Source: Arminella tubonensis (GTDB lineage: Bacteria > Pseudomonadota > Alphaproteobacteria > Rhizobiales > Rhizobiaceae). From it: a stretch of 64,000 nucleotides of DNA. The translations under genes were made by a program, and so were the position numbers. The notes beneath the pieces are model-generated. The model worked only from the letters and a program-made list of their open reading frames with translations, made no database searches and had not been told where the DNA came from. The stretch covers positions 35,435 through 99,434 of the forward strand of contig NZ_PCDP01000045.1 of NCBI RefSeq assembly GCF_003240585.1, in the 5' to 3' direction. Positions 41,741 to 50,122 of this stretch are shown here, in pieces (position 1 is the first letter of the stretch; every line of letters starts with the position of its first letter).

Positions 41741-41842
41741 CTCTCTTAACCTTAACGGCCTGCCCGTGGCATGAAATTCGCAAGAGAAAGTCTGAGGGGT
41801 GCGAGTGATCCTGTTCTGAACCGAAATGAAACATGAACTGCC

Positions 41843-42466
41843 ATGTGCCAGAAAGCCAGCATCGAAATCCTTAACTATTGGGACCGGATACGCGGTCAAT
41901 TTGATGCACCACTGCGCGCGCAGATCGACCCAGCGTCGGTGCGCCACATTCTGCCGCACCTTTTCATCCTTGAAGAAATGCCCTCGGGCACATCACGCTT
42001 CCGGCTGGCGGGAACTGCGATCTGTAATCTGTTCGGTCGCGAACTTCGGGAGCGGAGTTTCGCCTCGCTTTGGGCTGGCGACCAGTCGGACGATCCGGTC
42101 AGGATCGCCCGCAGCGTGATGGCACATGCCGTACCGGCGCTAATGAACGCGACAGGCTACACCGTCAGCGGTCGCCAATTGGCAGTCGAATTGGCGATGA
42201 TGCCGATACGGTCCTCGAGCGAGACTTGCGACCGGTTACTCGGCTGCCTGACGCCTGTGGCGAATTCCACCTCACTTGGCGCCGAACCGGTCGAATTTCT
42301 TTCCCTCGACCGCAGCCGCATGCTCACCGACCGCTCGACCCTGCAGACAGAAGAGCCCGAGGAACAACAAGCCTCGAACGCCCTCCTGGTCAGCACGGGC
42401 AGCGACTTTGGAGGCACCATGCGACGCATGCTTCATCTGAAGATATTCGAGGGCGGACGAACCTGA
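41843..42466 (+). CDS. PAS-domain protein (PAS_5/DUF1457 family)
   Basis: A 207-residue alphaproteobacterial protein of the PAS_5 family. The PAS-like domain fills residues ~8-150: WDRIRGQFDAPLRAQIDPAS, LFILEEMPSGTSRFRLAGT (the diagnostic FRLAGT strand) and FGRELRERSFASLW. The remaining C-terminus is polar and low in structure. It has no output domain, so it would act through another protein. It precedes PilZ and response-regulator genes on the same strand but with gaps of about 150-180 bases. Confidence 0.82.
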   Translation: MCQKASIEILNYWDRIRGQFDAPLRAQIDPASVRHILPHLFILEEMPSGTSRFRLAGTAICNLFGRELRERSFASLWAGDQSDDPVRIARSVMAHAVPALMNATGYTVSGRQLAVELAMMPIRSSSETCDRLLGCLTPVANSTSLGAEPVEFLSLDRSRMLTDRSTLQTEEPEEQQASNALLVSTGSDFGGTMRRMLHLKIFEGGRT

Positions 42467-42617
42467 TAAAGCGCTTACTCGCCAATTGACCCTTTTCGAG
42501 ACGATAAACGCCCACAAGCTTCTTCGCACTGCGGAAACTAGCGGCGAGGCACAATCTTCTGTTAAGGGATTGCGGCTAATGATTGAGTGAAGCAGATCTT
42601 ATTTAAGAAGCACTTTG

Positions 42618-43229
42618 ATGCACTCATTCCAGCCAGCTCAGACGACGCGGAATGTCCCTCGCACAGATCAGCGGGCCTTTCAACGGGTGCCGATCAATAT
42701 GCAGGGCCGCCTGATGCTGGCAACCTACGAAGAGTTTGAATGCATGGTCGTCGATATGTCGCCGGGCGACATGTACGTCATATGCAAGGGCCGGCCCCGA
42801 TCTGGTGAACGCGTCATTGCCTACATCGACCATCTTGGCCGCGTCGAAGGCAGCGTACTGACCATCGACAGTCGTGGCTTCACCATGTCGATCAATGCCA
42901 CCGATCGTAAGCGCGAGAAGTTGGCCGCACAGCTGACCTGGCTTGCCAACAAGCATGAGCTTGGTCTGCCGGAAGATCGTCGCCACGACCGCTTGACACC
43001 GCGCACCGTCGTCAGCGAGCTGACGATGGAAGATGGTACGGTCTACAGCTGTCGGATCATGGACCTGTCGCTTTCGGGTGCGGCCCTGGACATGGAGATA
43101 AGACCCTCACTTGGCACCCCTGTCCGGCTCGGCAATATGCGCGGCCGCGTCATACGTCATTTCTCCGAGGGCGTTGCGATCGAATTCCTCTCCATCCAAT
43201 CACGCGACACACTGCGCGAGTTTCTCTGA
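42618..43229 (+). CDS. Tandem PilZ-domain protein
   Basis: A 203-residue protein with two PilZ-like halves. The N-terminal half has RxxxR (QRAFQRVPI) but at the second motif reads VDMSPGDM, with Asp instead of the final Gly of DxSxxG. The C-terminal half has RRHDRLTPR and a full MDLSLSGAALDM. PilZ domains bind cyclic di-GMP through these two motifs, so the second half is the likelier binding site. Such proteins in rhizobia affect motility and polysaccharide. The ATG at 42618 is preferred to the adjacent TTG. Confidence 0.87.
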   Translation: MHSFQPAQTTRNVPRTDQRAFQRVPINMQGRLMLATYEEFECMVVDMSPGDMYVICKGRPRSGERVIAYIDHLGRVEGSVLTIDSRGFTMSINATDRKREKLAAQLTWLANKHELGLPEDRRHDRLTPRTVVSELTMEDGTVYSCRIMDLSLSGAALDMEIRPSLGTPVRLGNMRGRVIRHFSEGVAIEFLSIQSRDTLREFL

Positions 43230-43406
43230 GCGGATAGCCGTCGTTCGCAGCAGCCTTTCCCAGTGAGTTCCGACAAGACGCCGAATGCATGGAACCTATT
43301 CGATGCTTCGACGTTTCGGGCATGTCCGAGCGAGGCTGGGAACCGGTTGCTTGGCGCAATTTGATTGGCACTATCAAAGCTACCGGGAAATATTGGGCAA
43401 ATAATC

Positions 43407-43850
43407 ATGCAGACGATCTCCACGCGTGAGACGGCGGTGAATGACGCACCGCGATGCAGAATATTAATCGTGGAAGACGACCTCATTATCGCACTCGACC
43501 TGGAAGATATGATTTCCGATATGGGCTTCGACGTCGTCGGCTTGGCCAGCGGTCGGGACCATGCGCTCAAGCTTGCCCCTGTTTGCGATATTGCCTTCGT
43601 CGACGTCAACCTTTCCGATGGCGCCAGCGGTCCCGAGATCGGACGCGTTCTGGCTGAACAGTTCGGCATCACTGTCGTCTTCATGACCGGCAATGCCGAG
43701 GTCGTTGCAGCTGGAGTGCCCGGCACACTGGGCGTGATCTCCAAGCCGGTGAGCCCCCGCACCGTCGAGGACACCTTAAGGTACATCATTGCCGGACGTG
43801 CCAACGAAACAATGTCGGCGCCGTCCATGCTCAAGGTCTTTGCTGCCTGA
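43407..43850 (+). CDS. Single-domain response regulator
   Basis: A 147-residue receiver-only protein. The acidic pair is VEDDLIIALDLEDMI (~residue 22), the phospho-acceptor Asp is in IAFVDVNLSDG (~residue 65), the Thr in VVFMTGN (~95) and the Lys in VISKPVSP (~115). All catalytic receiver residues are present. No output domain is attached, so it may be a phosphate sink or regulate by protein contact. I start at the ATG at 43407; an upstream TTG at 43365 is in frame. Confidence 0.87.
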   Translation: MQTISTRETAVNDAPRCRILIVEDDLIIALDLEDMISDMGFDVVGLASGRDHALKLAPVCDIAFVDVNLSDGASGPEIGRVLAEQFGITVVFMTGNAEVVAAGVPGTLGVISKPVSPRTVEDTLRYIIAGRANETMSAPSMLKVFAA

Positions 43851-44300
43851 CCCGCTCGATCTGCGCGGAGCCTCCTTCAGTTCGCTCTTCGCCGCAGCGC
43901 GATAAAACGACGTGTTTCACAATAAAAAATTCCGACCCATTTTCCCGAAATGGCACAACTCGATCGTTTTGAGACCGATGCCTGTCATTCACAGGCGCTC
44001 AATTTAGGTGCGCAAGATCGTGGAAATTCAACAGCCCGCGAGAAATCGTAACCTTTTCGGCATTCGCATCTGACCAAACCCCTTGAAAATCAGAAAGGTA
44101 GAGGCGGCGGGCTTCCGCTTGATATTGCTGATTTCCGTAAAATTTGACGAAAATTAGGATCAACTTTGACGCAAGTTTTAGTCTTGTTTTATTACGTTTA
44201 GATTTTCATTTGATTCTATTAAGTCTTTAATTTGACTACGTAATTTTGCGTGGAATAAAAAGCTCGATGTCATTCTCCTCTCCATAACGGGGAGACGGTA
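43851..44300. other. 450-base AT-rich intergenic region
   Basis: The last ~200 bases are much richer in A+T than the rest of the window, with several TTGAC-like hexamers (for example near 44147 and 44168). I see no protein gene and no intrinsic terminator. A promoter for the transglutaminase-like gene lies at its end. The composition suggests a highly regulated promoter, a silencer-bound segment or a hidden small RNA. Confidence 0.5.
44232..44260 (+). promoter_or_regulatory. Candidate sigma-70 promoter of the transglutaminase-like gene
   Basis: TTGACT (44232-44237), a 17-base spacer and ATAAAA (44255-44260) lie 40 bases before the ATG at 44301, which has GGGGAGA as ribosome site. The -35 is good and the -10 weak. 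Confidence 0.5.
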
Positions 44301-44906
44301 ATGACAATTTCATCCTGGCTTCGCAGCGGCGTCACCGCTGCGGTTTTGACCTTCGGAATGTTTGGTCTGGCCAATGCGACGCCGGCGAGCATGACGATTA
44401 CCGGAAACGCAGCGCCGCCGATCGGGCATTATGAATTCTGCCGCGACAATCCGACAGAATGCTCCTACGCTGGCGGCGACGCCGGGCCGGCAATCCTGAC
44501 GCAGGATCGCTGGAAGATGATGCTCAGCATCAATTATACGGTCAATACCACCATCAAGCCCATGACCGACATGGAGCTATACGGCGTCGAGGAGAAGTGG
44601 GCTATCCCGACAACCGCTGGCGATTGCGAAGACTTCGCCCTGCTGAAGCGCAAGGAACTCATCGCTGCCGGTTTCTCTCCTTCGGACACCCTGATGACGG
44701 TCGTGCTCCAGCCGAATGGCGAGGGCCACGCGGTGCTGACAGTGCGTACAGATCACGGCGACTTCATCCTCGATAACATGCGCAACAAGGTGCTGCTCTG
44801 GTCGGACACGGAATATACTTTTCTGAAGCGTGTGTCCGCGGCCGATCCGTCGCGCTGGGTCAAGCTGCAGGACGGTCACACCGTGGCGGTTGGTAGCGTC
44901 AACTAA
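44301..44906 (+). CDS. Transglutaminase-like cysteine proteinase (BTLCP family)
   Basis: A 201-residue exported protein with a signal peptide (residues ~1-26, MFGLANA). The catalytic triad of bacterial transglutaminase-like cysteine proteinases is present: Cys in TAGDCEDFALLKR (~residue 112), His in GEGHAVLTVRT (~residue 143) and Asp in FILDNM (~residue 155). LapG, the periplasmic protease that releases adhesins under cyclic di-GMP control, belongs to this family. No LapD or large adhesin gene is nearby, so a LapG-like role is only a possibility. Confidence 0.9.
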   Translation: MTISSWLRSGVTAAVLTFGMFGLANATPASMTITGNAAPPIGHYEFCRDNPTECSYAGGDAGPAILTQDRWKMMLSINYTVNTTIKPMTDMELYGVEEKWAIPTTAGDCEDFALLKRKELIAAGFSPSDTLMTVVLQPNGEGHAVLTVRTDHGDFILDNMRNKVLLWSDTEYTFLKRVSAADPSRWVKLQDGHTVAVGSVN

Positions 44907-44915
44907 TAACAAACA

Positions 44916-44948
44916 TTCAATCGCCAGCGACCTCCGTTGGCGATTGAA
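44916..44948 (+). repeat. Perfect 11-base inverted repeat
   Basis: TTCAATCGCCA and TGGCGATTGAA are separated by 11 bases, ten bases past the transglutaminase-like gene. It could form a stable 3' hairpin but has no T-run, and a true terminator follows at 44995. Confidence 0.75.
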
Positions 44949-44994
44949 CGAAGGGCCCGGTCTCCGTCCCAAATCCCGTCCCGACCGGTGCCCA

Positions 44995-45035
44995 GAGCCG
45001 TTCCTGCTGTCCCAGGAACGGCTCTTTTATTTTTT
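44995..45035 (+). terminator. Strong intrinsic terminator
   Basis: A perfect 12-base stem GAGCCGTTCCTG / CAGGAACGGCTC with a six-base loop is followed by TTTTATTTTTT. It ends the transcript of the transglutaminase-like gene. Confidence 0.92.
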
Positions 45036-45060
45036 GCCACGGAGGCAAGAACACGCCCGA

Positions 45061-45079
45061 TTAACGTCACGTTAACCAT
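45061..45079 (+). promoter_or_regulatory. CtrA box
   Basis: TTAA-CGTCACG-TTAACCAT matches the full CtrA consensus TTAA-N7-TTAA including the extended CCAT. It lies 104 bases before the start codon of the hypothetical membrane protein at 45183. CtrA is the cell-cycle master regulator of alphaproteobacteria. Confidence 0.6.
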
Positions 45080-45182
45080 CGCGGCTCCAACTATTCCATA
45101 ACGAGACTCATCTGGCGTTCCTGCCCGGGTTGTCGTAACCCTCCTGTATCGACCACGGGACAATGGAATCAAAGGCAGTTGC

Positions 45183-45953
45183 ATGGCCCCTCCGTCACCC
45201 GCCGCCACCATCCATGAAACGCCGATGATCTCGAGCGGTTTCGTCTATCGCCTGACGGCAGCGGTTGCTGTCCTTGCCGTCTTGACGGTCGGTATCACCA
45301 TCGGCGGACGCTCGCTTGGCCAGCGTATCTCGCTTGCCGGACACACCGACAGCACGAGAGAATTCACAGTCACCGTCGGCGACGACAGCGTTCGACTTGC
45401 CGCCAATACCATCCGCTTTCCGAGCGAGCGGGCGGACGGCCCAGCTGAGCGCGTCGATCTCTACCTCACCTGGCCACAGATGCAGGGCTATAGCGAAGCC
45501 GATCGCCTGCGCTTCAACGATATTTCACAGTCGTCAACGTTGATTTTCATGCAGCTCACCCAGAGCACCATGTCGCGTGATATGTCGGGCCGTATGGACC
45601 CGATCTATTCCCACCTGATCGAAGGCGCCCCGTTCGCTGGCCCGCACGGCCTGACGGCGCACCGCCTTCGCGCCGACGCGGGCTACGGCGGCGAAGTGCT
45701 CTTGACCGCCCCCCGCGCAGGCAAGCCGGATTTTGTTGTCCGCTGCCTGCTGCCGACTGCTTCGGACAAGGCAACGAGTGGAGACTGCCAGCGGGATATT
45801 AAAGTCGGAAAGGATTTGAGCGTCCTTTACCGTTTTTCGAGCACATTGTTGGGCGATTGGGATCACATTGATGCAGCTATTCAGACGTTCGTTGAAAATC
45901 GTCTCGACAACAGCAAGCCAGTCGGTGGGCGTGGCCTTGGAACGGATCGATAA
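45183..45953 (+). CDS. Hypothetical membrane-anchored protein
   Basis: A 256-residue protein with one N-terminal membrane helix (residues ~20-42, LTAAVAVLAVLTVGITIGG) and a periplasmic domain. Conserved-looking blocks are VTVGDDSVRLAANTIRFPSER and VDLYLTWPQMQGYS. It has two Cys (VRCLLP and GDCQRDI), probably a disulfide. I do not recognise the family. It lies 118 bases before a D-alanyl-D-alanine carboxypeptidase gene on the same strand and behind a CtrA box, suggesting an envelope or division-linked role. Confidence 0.75.
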   Translation: MAPPSPAATIHETPMISSGFVYRLTAAVAVLAVLTVGITIGGRSLGQRISLAGHTDSTREFTVTVGDDSVRLAANTIRFPSERADGPAERVDLYLTWPQMQGYSEADRLRFNDISQSSTLIFMQLTQSTMSRDMSGRMDPIYSHLIEGAPFAGPHGLTAHRLRADAGYGGEVLLTAPRAGKPDFVVRCLLPTASDKATSGDCQRDIKVGKDLSVLYRFSSTLLGDWDHIDAAIQTFVENRLDNSKPVGGRGLGTDR

Positions 45954-46071
45954 AAATACGGCGAATTCTCGAAACCAAATGTTCATCATAAACCGATTGG
46001 TAACGCTGACGTCCTACTCTGTCTGTCAACGGCCGTCCGTGGGGGCCAGCGGCCCAATAGTTAAGAACGAA

Positions 46072-47568
46072 ATGCAAGCGAAGAGTGAAGTAGTGTCCAG
46101 GTCAATTTTATCCGCATCGTCATCCCGCCCGGCTAAGTTTTTCAGGTCGATGCTTCTTGGTTTCACCGTGGCGATCGCTTCAGTCGCGGTGGCTTCTCCA
46201 TCTAAGGCTTCGGGCGGCCCGGGCTACGCCGGTATCGTCGTCGACGCAAAGACCGGCAACGTGCTCTACAGCGACAACGCGGACACCCTGCACTATCCAG
46301 CCTCGCTGACCAAGATGATGACACTCTATCTGACATTCGAGGCACTTGAGTCGGGTCGCATCAAGATTGACTCGCAGGTTCCTTTTTCCGCCCACGCAGC
46401 TGCGCAAGCACCGACCAAGCTCAATGTCCGTGCCGGTGGTTCCGTGACCGTCGAGCAGGCGATCCTTTCCATGGTAACGCTCTCCGCAAACGACGCGGCC
46501 ATGGCGCTCGGAGAATATATTGGCGGCTCCGAAGAGAATTTCGCGCATCTGATGAACAACAAGGCGCATGCGCTCGGAATGACGCGCACGACCTACCGAA
46601 ACCCGAACGGCCTGCCTAACACCGCCCAGATGACGACCGCCCGCGACCAGGCCCGCCTTGGCATGGCCCTTCGCGAGCATTTTCCGCAGTATTACGGCTA
46701 TTTCTCCACGCACAGCTTCCAGTTCGGCAACCGCGTCATTGGCAATCACAACCGTCTTCTCGGCTCGGTACGAGGCGTCGACGGTATCAAGACCGGTTAC
46801 ACCCGTGCAGCCGGCTTTAATCTGGTGACTTCAGCGCAAGTCGACGGCCGTTCGATTGTCGGCGTCGTCCTCGGCGGTGTCTCTACCCCTGCCCGCGACA
46901 ACCAGATGCGCAAGCTGGTCGCCACTTACCTGCCACAGGCATCTGTTCACGCCGGACCGAGCAATCTCATTGCTCAGACCGCACCTGACAGAGCCACGCC
47001 GCAGAAAGCCGTTCCCACGGCGCCGGACGCGAACGCTGCAGCTGCCCGTATGGCCCTCGACACGAATATAACCAAGAGCATCCCGGCCCAGGACCAGCGC
47101 TACGACGAATCCAGGCCCTCCAGCGAAGCAGCATTCGCCGCTGTAACGCCAAAGTCTTCCAATCCGCTTGTCGTGGGCAAGCTGCATCAGCAGAAGGTGC
47201 CGGCCAACGAAGTTGCGTCCATCGCGCCGTCCTACGCGGAAGCCTCCACCGACACGAACTTGGTCGACACTGTAACCACCGGGTCGACTGGCAAAATCCA
47301 AAAGTCGGCCAACGCTGGCCCCGGCGGTTGGGTCATCCAGGTGGGCGTGTCGCCGAGCAAGGAATTGGCAAGCAACCTTTTGGATGACGCCAAAAGCAAG
47401 GGCGGCAAGGCACTTCAATCTGCCAAGCCCTACGCCGTCGCCTTCGGAAGCGGCAGCTCGCAGATCTACCGCGCCCGCTTCGGTGGCTTCGACGATCAGC
47501 GCGATGCTGTGAATGCCTGCAACGTACTGAAGAGGTCCGGCATGAAGTGCTGGGCGAGTGCACAGTAA
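46072..47568 (+). CDS. D-alanyl-D-alanine carboxypeptidase with C-terminal SPOR domain
   Basis: A 498-residue low-molecular-weight penicillin-binding protein that trims peptidoglycan pentapeptides. After a signal sequence (residues ~1-43) the serine peptidase domain has SLTK (Ser ~78), SAN (~138) and KTGYT (Lys ~240). A ~130-residue polar linker follows. The SPOR domain (~415-498, GGWVIQVGVSPSKELASNLL and YRARFGGFDDQRDAVNAC) binds denuded glycan at the division septum. I use the ATG at 46072; an in-frame start at 45868 would overlap the previous gene. Confidence 0.92.
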   Translation: MQAKSEVVSRSILSASSSRPAKFFRSMLLGFTVAIASVAVASPSKASGGPGYAGIVVDAKTGNVLYSDNADTLHYPASLTKMMTLYLTFEALESGRIKIDSQVPFSAHAAAQAPTKLNVRAGGSVTVEQAILSMVTLSANDAAMALGEYIGGSEENFAHLMNNKAHALGMTRTTYRNPNGLPNTAQMTTARDQARLGMALREHFPQYYGYFSTHSFQFGNRVIGNHNRLLGSVRGVDGIKTGYTRAAGFNLVTSAQVDGRSIVGVVLGGVSTPARDNQMRKLVATYLPQASVHAGPSNLIAQTAPDRATPQKAVPTAPDANAAAARMALDTNITKSIPAQDQRYDESRPSSEAAFAAVTPKSSNPLVVGKLHQQKVPANEVASIAPSYAEASTDTNLVDTVTTGSTGKIQKSANAGPGGWVIQVGVSPSKELASNLLDDAKSKGGKALQSAKPYAVAFGSGSSQIYRARFGGFDDQRDAVNACNVLKRSGMKCWASAQ

Positions 47569-47702
47569 ATCGTCGATGCCGCATAGTCGCGGCAACGATA
47601 TTTCCAGCTTTGCCGGTTGCTGCAGTTGGCGGCCGGTTCCATCGAACCCCGGCGTTTATCGGGTTCGGCCCTGAGTTTTGTATTGCGTTACGGGGAAACA
47701 AC

Positions 47703-47972
47703 ATGGCTATGAACGAGAACTATCCCAACTTCTCGCTCGATACTGGAGCAAAGACGAAGCAGAAGGGGCACGCCCTGCATCCGCTTCACGAAGCGGCGAT
47801 GCGCATCGCTGACCTCGGCCTCAATCGGCCCCGTACCAAGACGAAGGACCTGATAAACGTCCTCCTCTGCCACGGCGCTCGCGCCTGGCGCTATTCCCAG
47901 CCGGAGGCGCGCATACACCTGCACATCACCTCTCCAGTCGGTCAAGCACCGGTCCTGATGCGTCTGCGCTGA
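47703..47972 (+). CDS. Small basic hypothetical protein, 89 aa
   Basis: An 89-residue protein rich in His, Arg and Lys with no recognised domain. The centre LHPLHEAAMRIADLGLNRPR and DLINVLLCHGARAWRYSQPE looks conserved and helical; the C-terminus is short beta (ARIHLHITSP). No signal or membrane segment. GGGGAAA precedes the ATG at 47703. It lies 134 bases after the carboxypeptidase gene and ends ten bases from the convergent DUF1489 gene. Confidence 0.6.
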   Translation: MAMNENYPNFSLDTGAKTKQKGHALHPLHEAAMRIADLGLNRPRTKTKDLINVLLCHGARAWRYSQPEARIHLHITSPVGQAPVLMRLR

Positions 47973-47981
47973 AGGCGTAGC

Positions 47982-48419
47982 CTACAACAATCCCAGCTCG
48001 GAAAGTTCGCGGCGCAGCTCCGCCGGAAGCTCGGCAACCCCTTCGCCAAGGCTGTCCAGATCGCGCGGGACGTCCTCCTGCGGCAGGTAGCGCCATCCCT
48101 GAAACGGGCGCCTCGGCTGGATCGCGGTTTCGACAACCTGCGGGGCCAGCACCAGATGGCATCGCGATATGCCCTGCGCGTCCGTAAATGATTTTACATC
48201 CAGCAGCTTCTGCCGCGCCTGGACCTGTCCCTTGATCACCCAATAGAGCGATCCGCCTTCCAGCAGCTCGTCGACGCGTTTCGGTACCATGCGGGTCGTG
48301 TGGGTGGTGTGCGGCTCGAGGCCCGCGGCGATTGCCGTCAGCGAGCGCCCGGAAACCCATTCGCGCAGGTCGTCGATCGAGTCGGCGCCCACGCACAGTT
48401 TGATGAGATGCAAAGCCAT
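47982..48419 (-). CDS. DUF1489-family protein
   Basis: A 145-residue alphaproteobacterial protein of the DUF1489 family. Its start MALHLIKLCVGADSIDDLREW and the block THTTRMVPKRVDELLEGGSLYWVIKG are diagnostic, as is RPFQGWRYLPQEDVPRDL. No enzymatic role is known. It is soluble without a signal peptide. It lies 80 bases downstream of sdaA on the same strand and could be co-transcribed. Confidence 0.88.
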   Translation of the reverse strand: MALHLIKLCVGADSIDDLREWVSGRSLTAIAAGLEPHTTHTTRMVPKRVDELLEGGSLYWVIKGQVQARQKLLDVKSFTDAQGISRCHLVLAPQVVETAIQPRRPFQGWRYLPQEDVPRDLDSLGEGVAELPAELRRELSELGLL

Positions 48420-48499
48420 GCCGCCGTTGAAATCCTTTTGGCCGGCAGCGTCAAGCTTTTAGACAGCGGCGTCCACAAGCTCGACACTCCGCGACCGGT

Positions 48500-49906
48500 T
48501 CAACATTCGACGACATTGACAGCAAGGCCACCGGTCGACGTTTCCTTGTATTTCTCGCTCATGTCGTTGCCGGTCTGGCGCATCGTCTCGATACAAGCGT
48601 CCAGCGGCACGAAATGCTGACCGTCACCCTTGAGCGCCAGCGAAGCAGCCGTGACTGCCTTGACGGCACCGAGCGCATTGCGCTCGATACAGGGAACCTG
48701 CACCAATCCGGCAATCGGATCGCAGGTCATCCCGAGGTGATGCTCCAGCGCGATTTCGGCGGCATTCTCGATCTGCTCAGGCGAACCGCCCATCACGGCA
48801 GCAAGGCCGGCAGCAGCCATCGCGGCCGCGGAGCCCACCTCGCCCTGACAGCCCACTTCGGCGCCGGAAATCGAGGCATTGTGCTTGATGATGCCACCGA
48901 TGGCGGCCGCGGTCAGCAGATATTCGCGGATGCCATGGGCGTCCGCATCTTCATGAAAATGGGTATAGTAACGGATCGTCGCGGGAATGACGCCGGCGGC
49001 ACCGTTGGTTGGCGCAGTGACCACCCGGCCACCTGCCGCATTCTCCTCGTTGACCGCCATGGCGTAGACGCTAAGCCAATCGTTGGCGAGCAGCGGGTTG
49101 ACGTGGTTGCTACGCCATTCTTCCTGAAGCTTGTCATGGATCTTTCGCGCACGGCGGCGGACATTCAGGCCGCCCGGCATGACGCCCTCGCCCTTCAGTC
49201 CTCGATCGATACAGCTGTTCATTGCGGTCCACAGCCGATCGAGCCCGGCGTCCAGCTCCTCCGACGACATGTGGCTCTCTTCGTTTGCCCGCTTCATCTG
49301 CGCGATCGTCAGCCCGGAACGCGTCGACATCTCCAGCATCTGCTTTGCGGTCGCGAACGGAAACGGGACGCGCTCGCCGGCGGCCGGCTTCGACTTGTTA
49401 GCGCGCATCTGTTCAAGCTCCGTATCGGTGACGACGAACCCGCCGCCGACCGAATAGTAGATGCGCTTGACGAGCAGACGGTCGTCCCGGTCGAAAGCCG
49501 AAAAGCTCATGCCGTTGGCATGGCCCGGTAGCGGCGTCTTCTTGTCGAAGACAAGATCGGTCTTAGGCTGGAATTCGTAGGCCGGGTGGCCGGCTGGGTT
49601 GATACGCCCGGTCCGCTCCACCTCGGCAATGATCGCATCCATGTGATCCGGATCGACCGTATCAGGTCGTTCGCCCATCAGGCCGAGGACGACCGCCCTT
49701 CCCGTTCCGTGCCCGATCCCGGTATAGGCCAGCGACCCATGCAGGCTAACCTTGAGGGAGGTAACGTGCACGTTGGATGATGGTCTCGGCCATTCGTTCG
49801 ACAGCAACAGGTCGAGAAAGCGATTGGCGGCAGACATTGGCCCCATCGTGTGCGAACTGGACGGTCCCACGCCGATCTTGAAGACGTCGAATACGGAAAG
49901 AAACAT
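48500..49906 (-). CDS. sdaA: L-serine ammonia-lyase (iron-sulfur type)
   Basis: Deaminates L-serine to pyruvate. The 468-residue single-chain enzyme has an N-terminal beta domain (SVFDVFKIGVGPSSSHTMGP) and a catalytic alpha domain with [4Fe-4S] ligands in EVGCQGEVGSAAAMAAAGLA, MTCDPIAGLVQVPCIERN and a final Cys at the C-terminal VEC tail. GPSSSHTMGPM is the classic signature. Length equals the E. coli SdaA/SdaB type. It is divergent from a DUF599 gene over 216 bases. Confidence 0.96.
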   Translation of the reverse strand: MFLSVFDVFKIGVGPSSSHTMGPMSAANRFLDLLLSNEWPRPSSNVHVTSLKVSLHGSLAYTGIGHGTGRAVVLGLMGERPDTVDPDHMDAIIAEVERTGRINPAGHPAYEFQPKTDLVFDKKTPLPGHANGMSFSAFDRDDRLLVKRIYYSVGGGFVVTDTELEQMRANKSKPAAGERVPFPFATAKQMLEMSTRSGLTIAQMKRANEESHMSSEELDAGLDRLWTAMNSCIDRGLKGEGVMPGGLNVRRRARKIHDKLQEEWRSNHVNPLLANDWLSVYAMAVNEENAAGGRVVTAPTNGAAGVIPATIRYYTHFHEDADAHGIREYLLTAAAIGGIIKHNASISGAEVGCQGEVGSAAAMAAAGLAAVMGGSPEQIENAAEIALEHHLGMTCDPIAGLVQVPCIERNALGAVKAVTAASLALKGDGQHFVPLDACIETMRQTGNDMSEKYKETSTGGLAVNVVEC

Positions 49907-50122
49907 GGGTTGTTTGCACCTTGTGGAGAGATCGCCGATACGAGGCTACGTCAATGGCACCGAGAGACACGGTGACCGACCGACATCGGGTTTCATCCAA
50001 GCGACATTACAGGCAGGCGCAAGCGGAGGCAAACATAACAAGTAACAACGCCCGCCCCGCCATTGCACCTTCGTCGGCGATGGATAGAGTCGACGCCAAT
50101 GGATTTTTGAGGATCAGTTTTC

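Noticed and set aside
41740..41760. CtrA box from TTAACCTTAAC near 41748
   Set aside because: Spacing is two bases rather than seven between TTAA half-sites, so it does not match the consensus.
48614..49531. A 305-residue forward frame over sdaA
   Set aside because: Antisense shadow; sdaA has full Fe-S and catalytic motifs.
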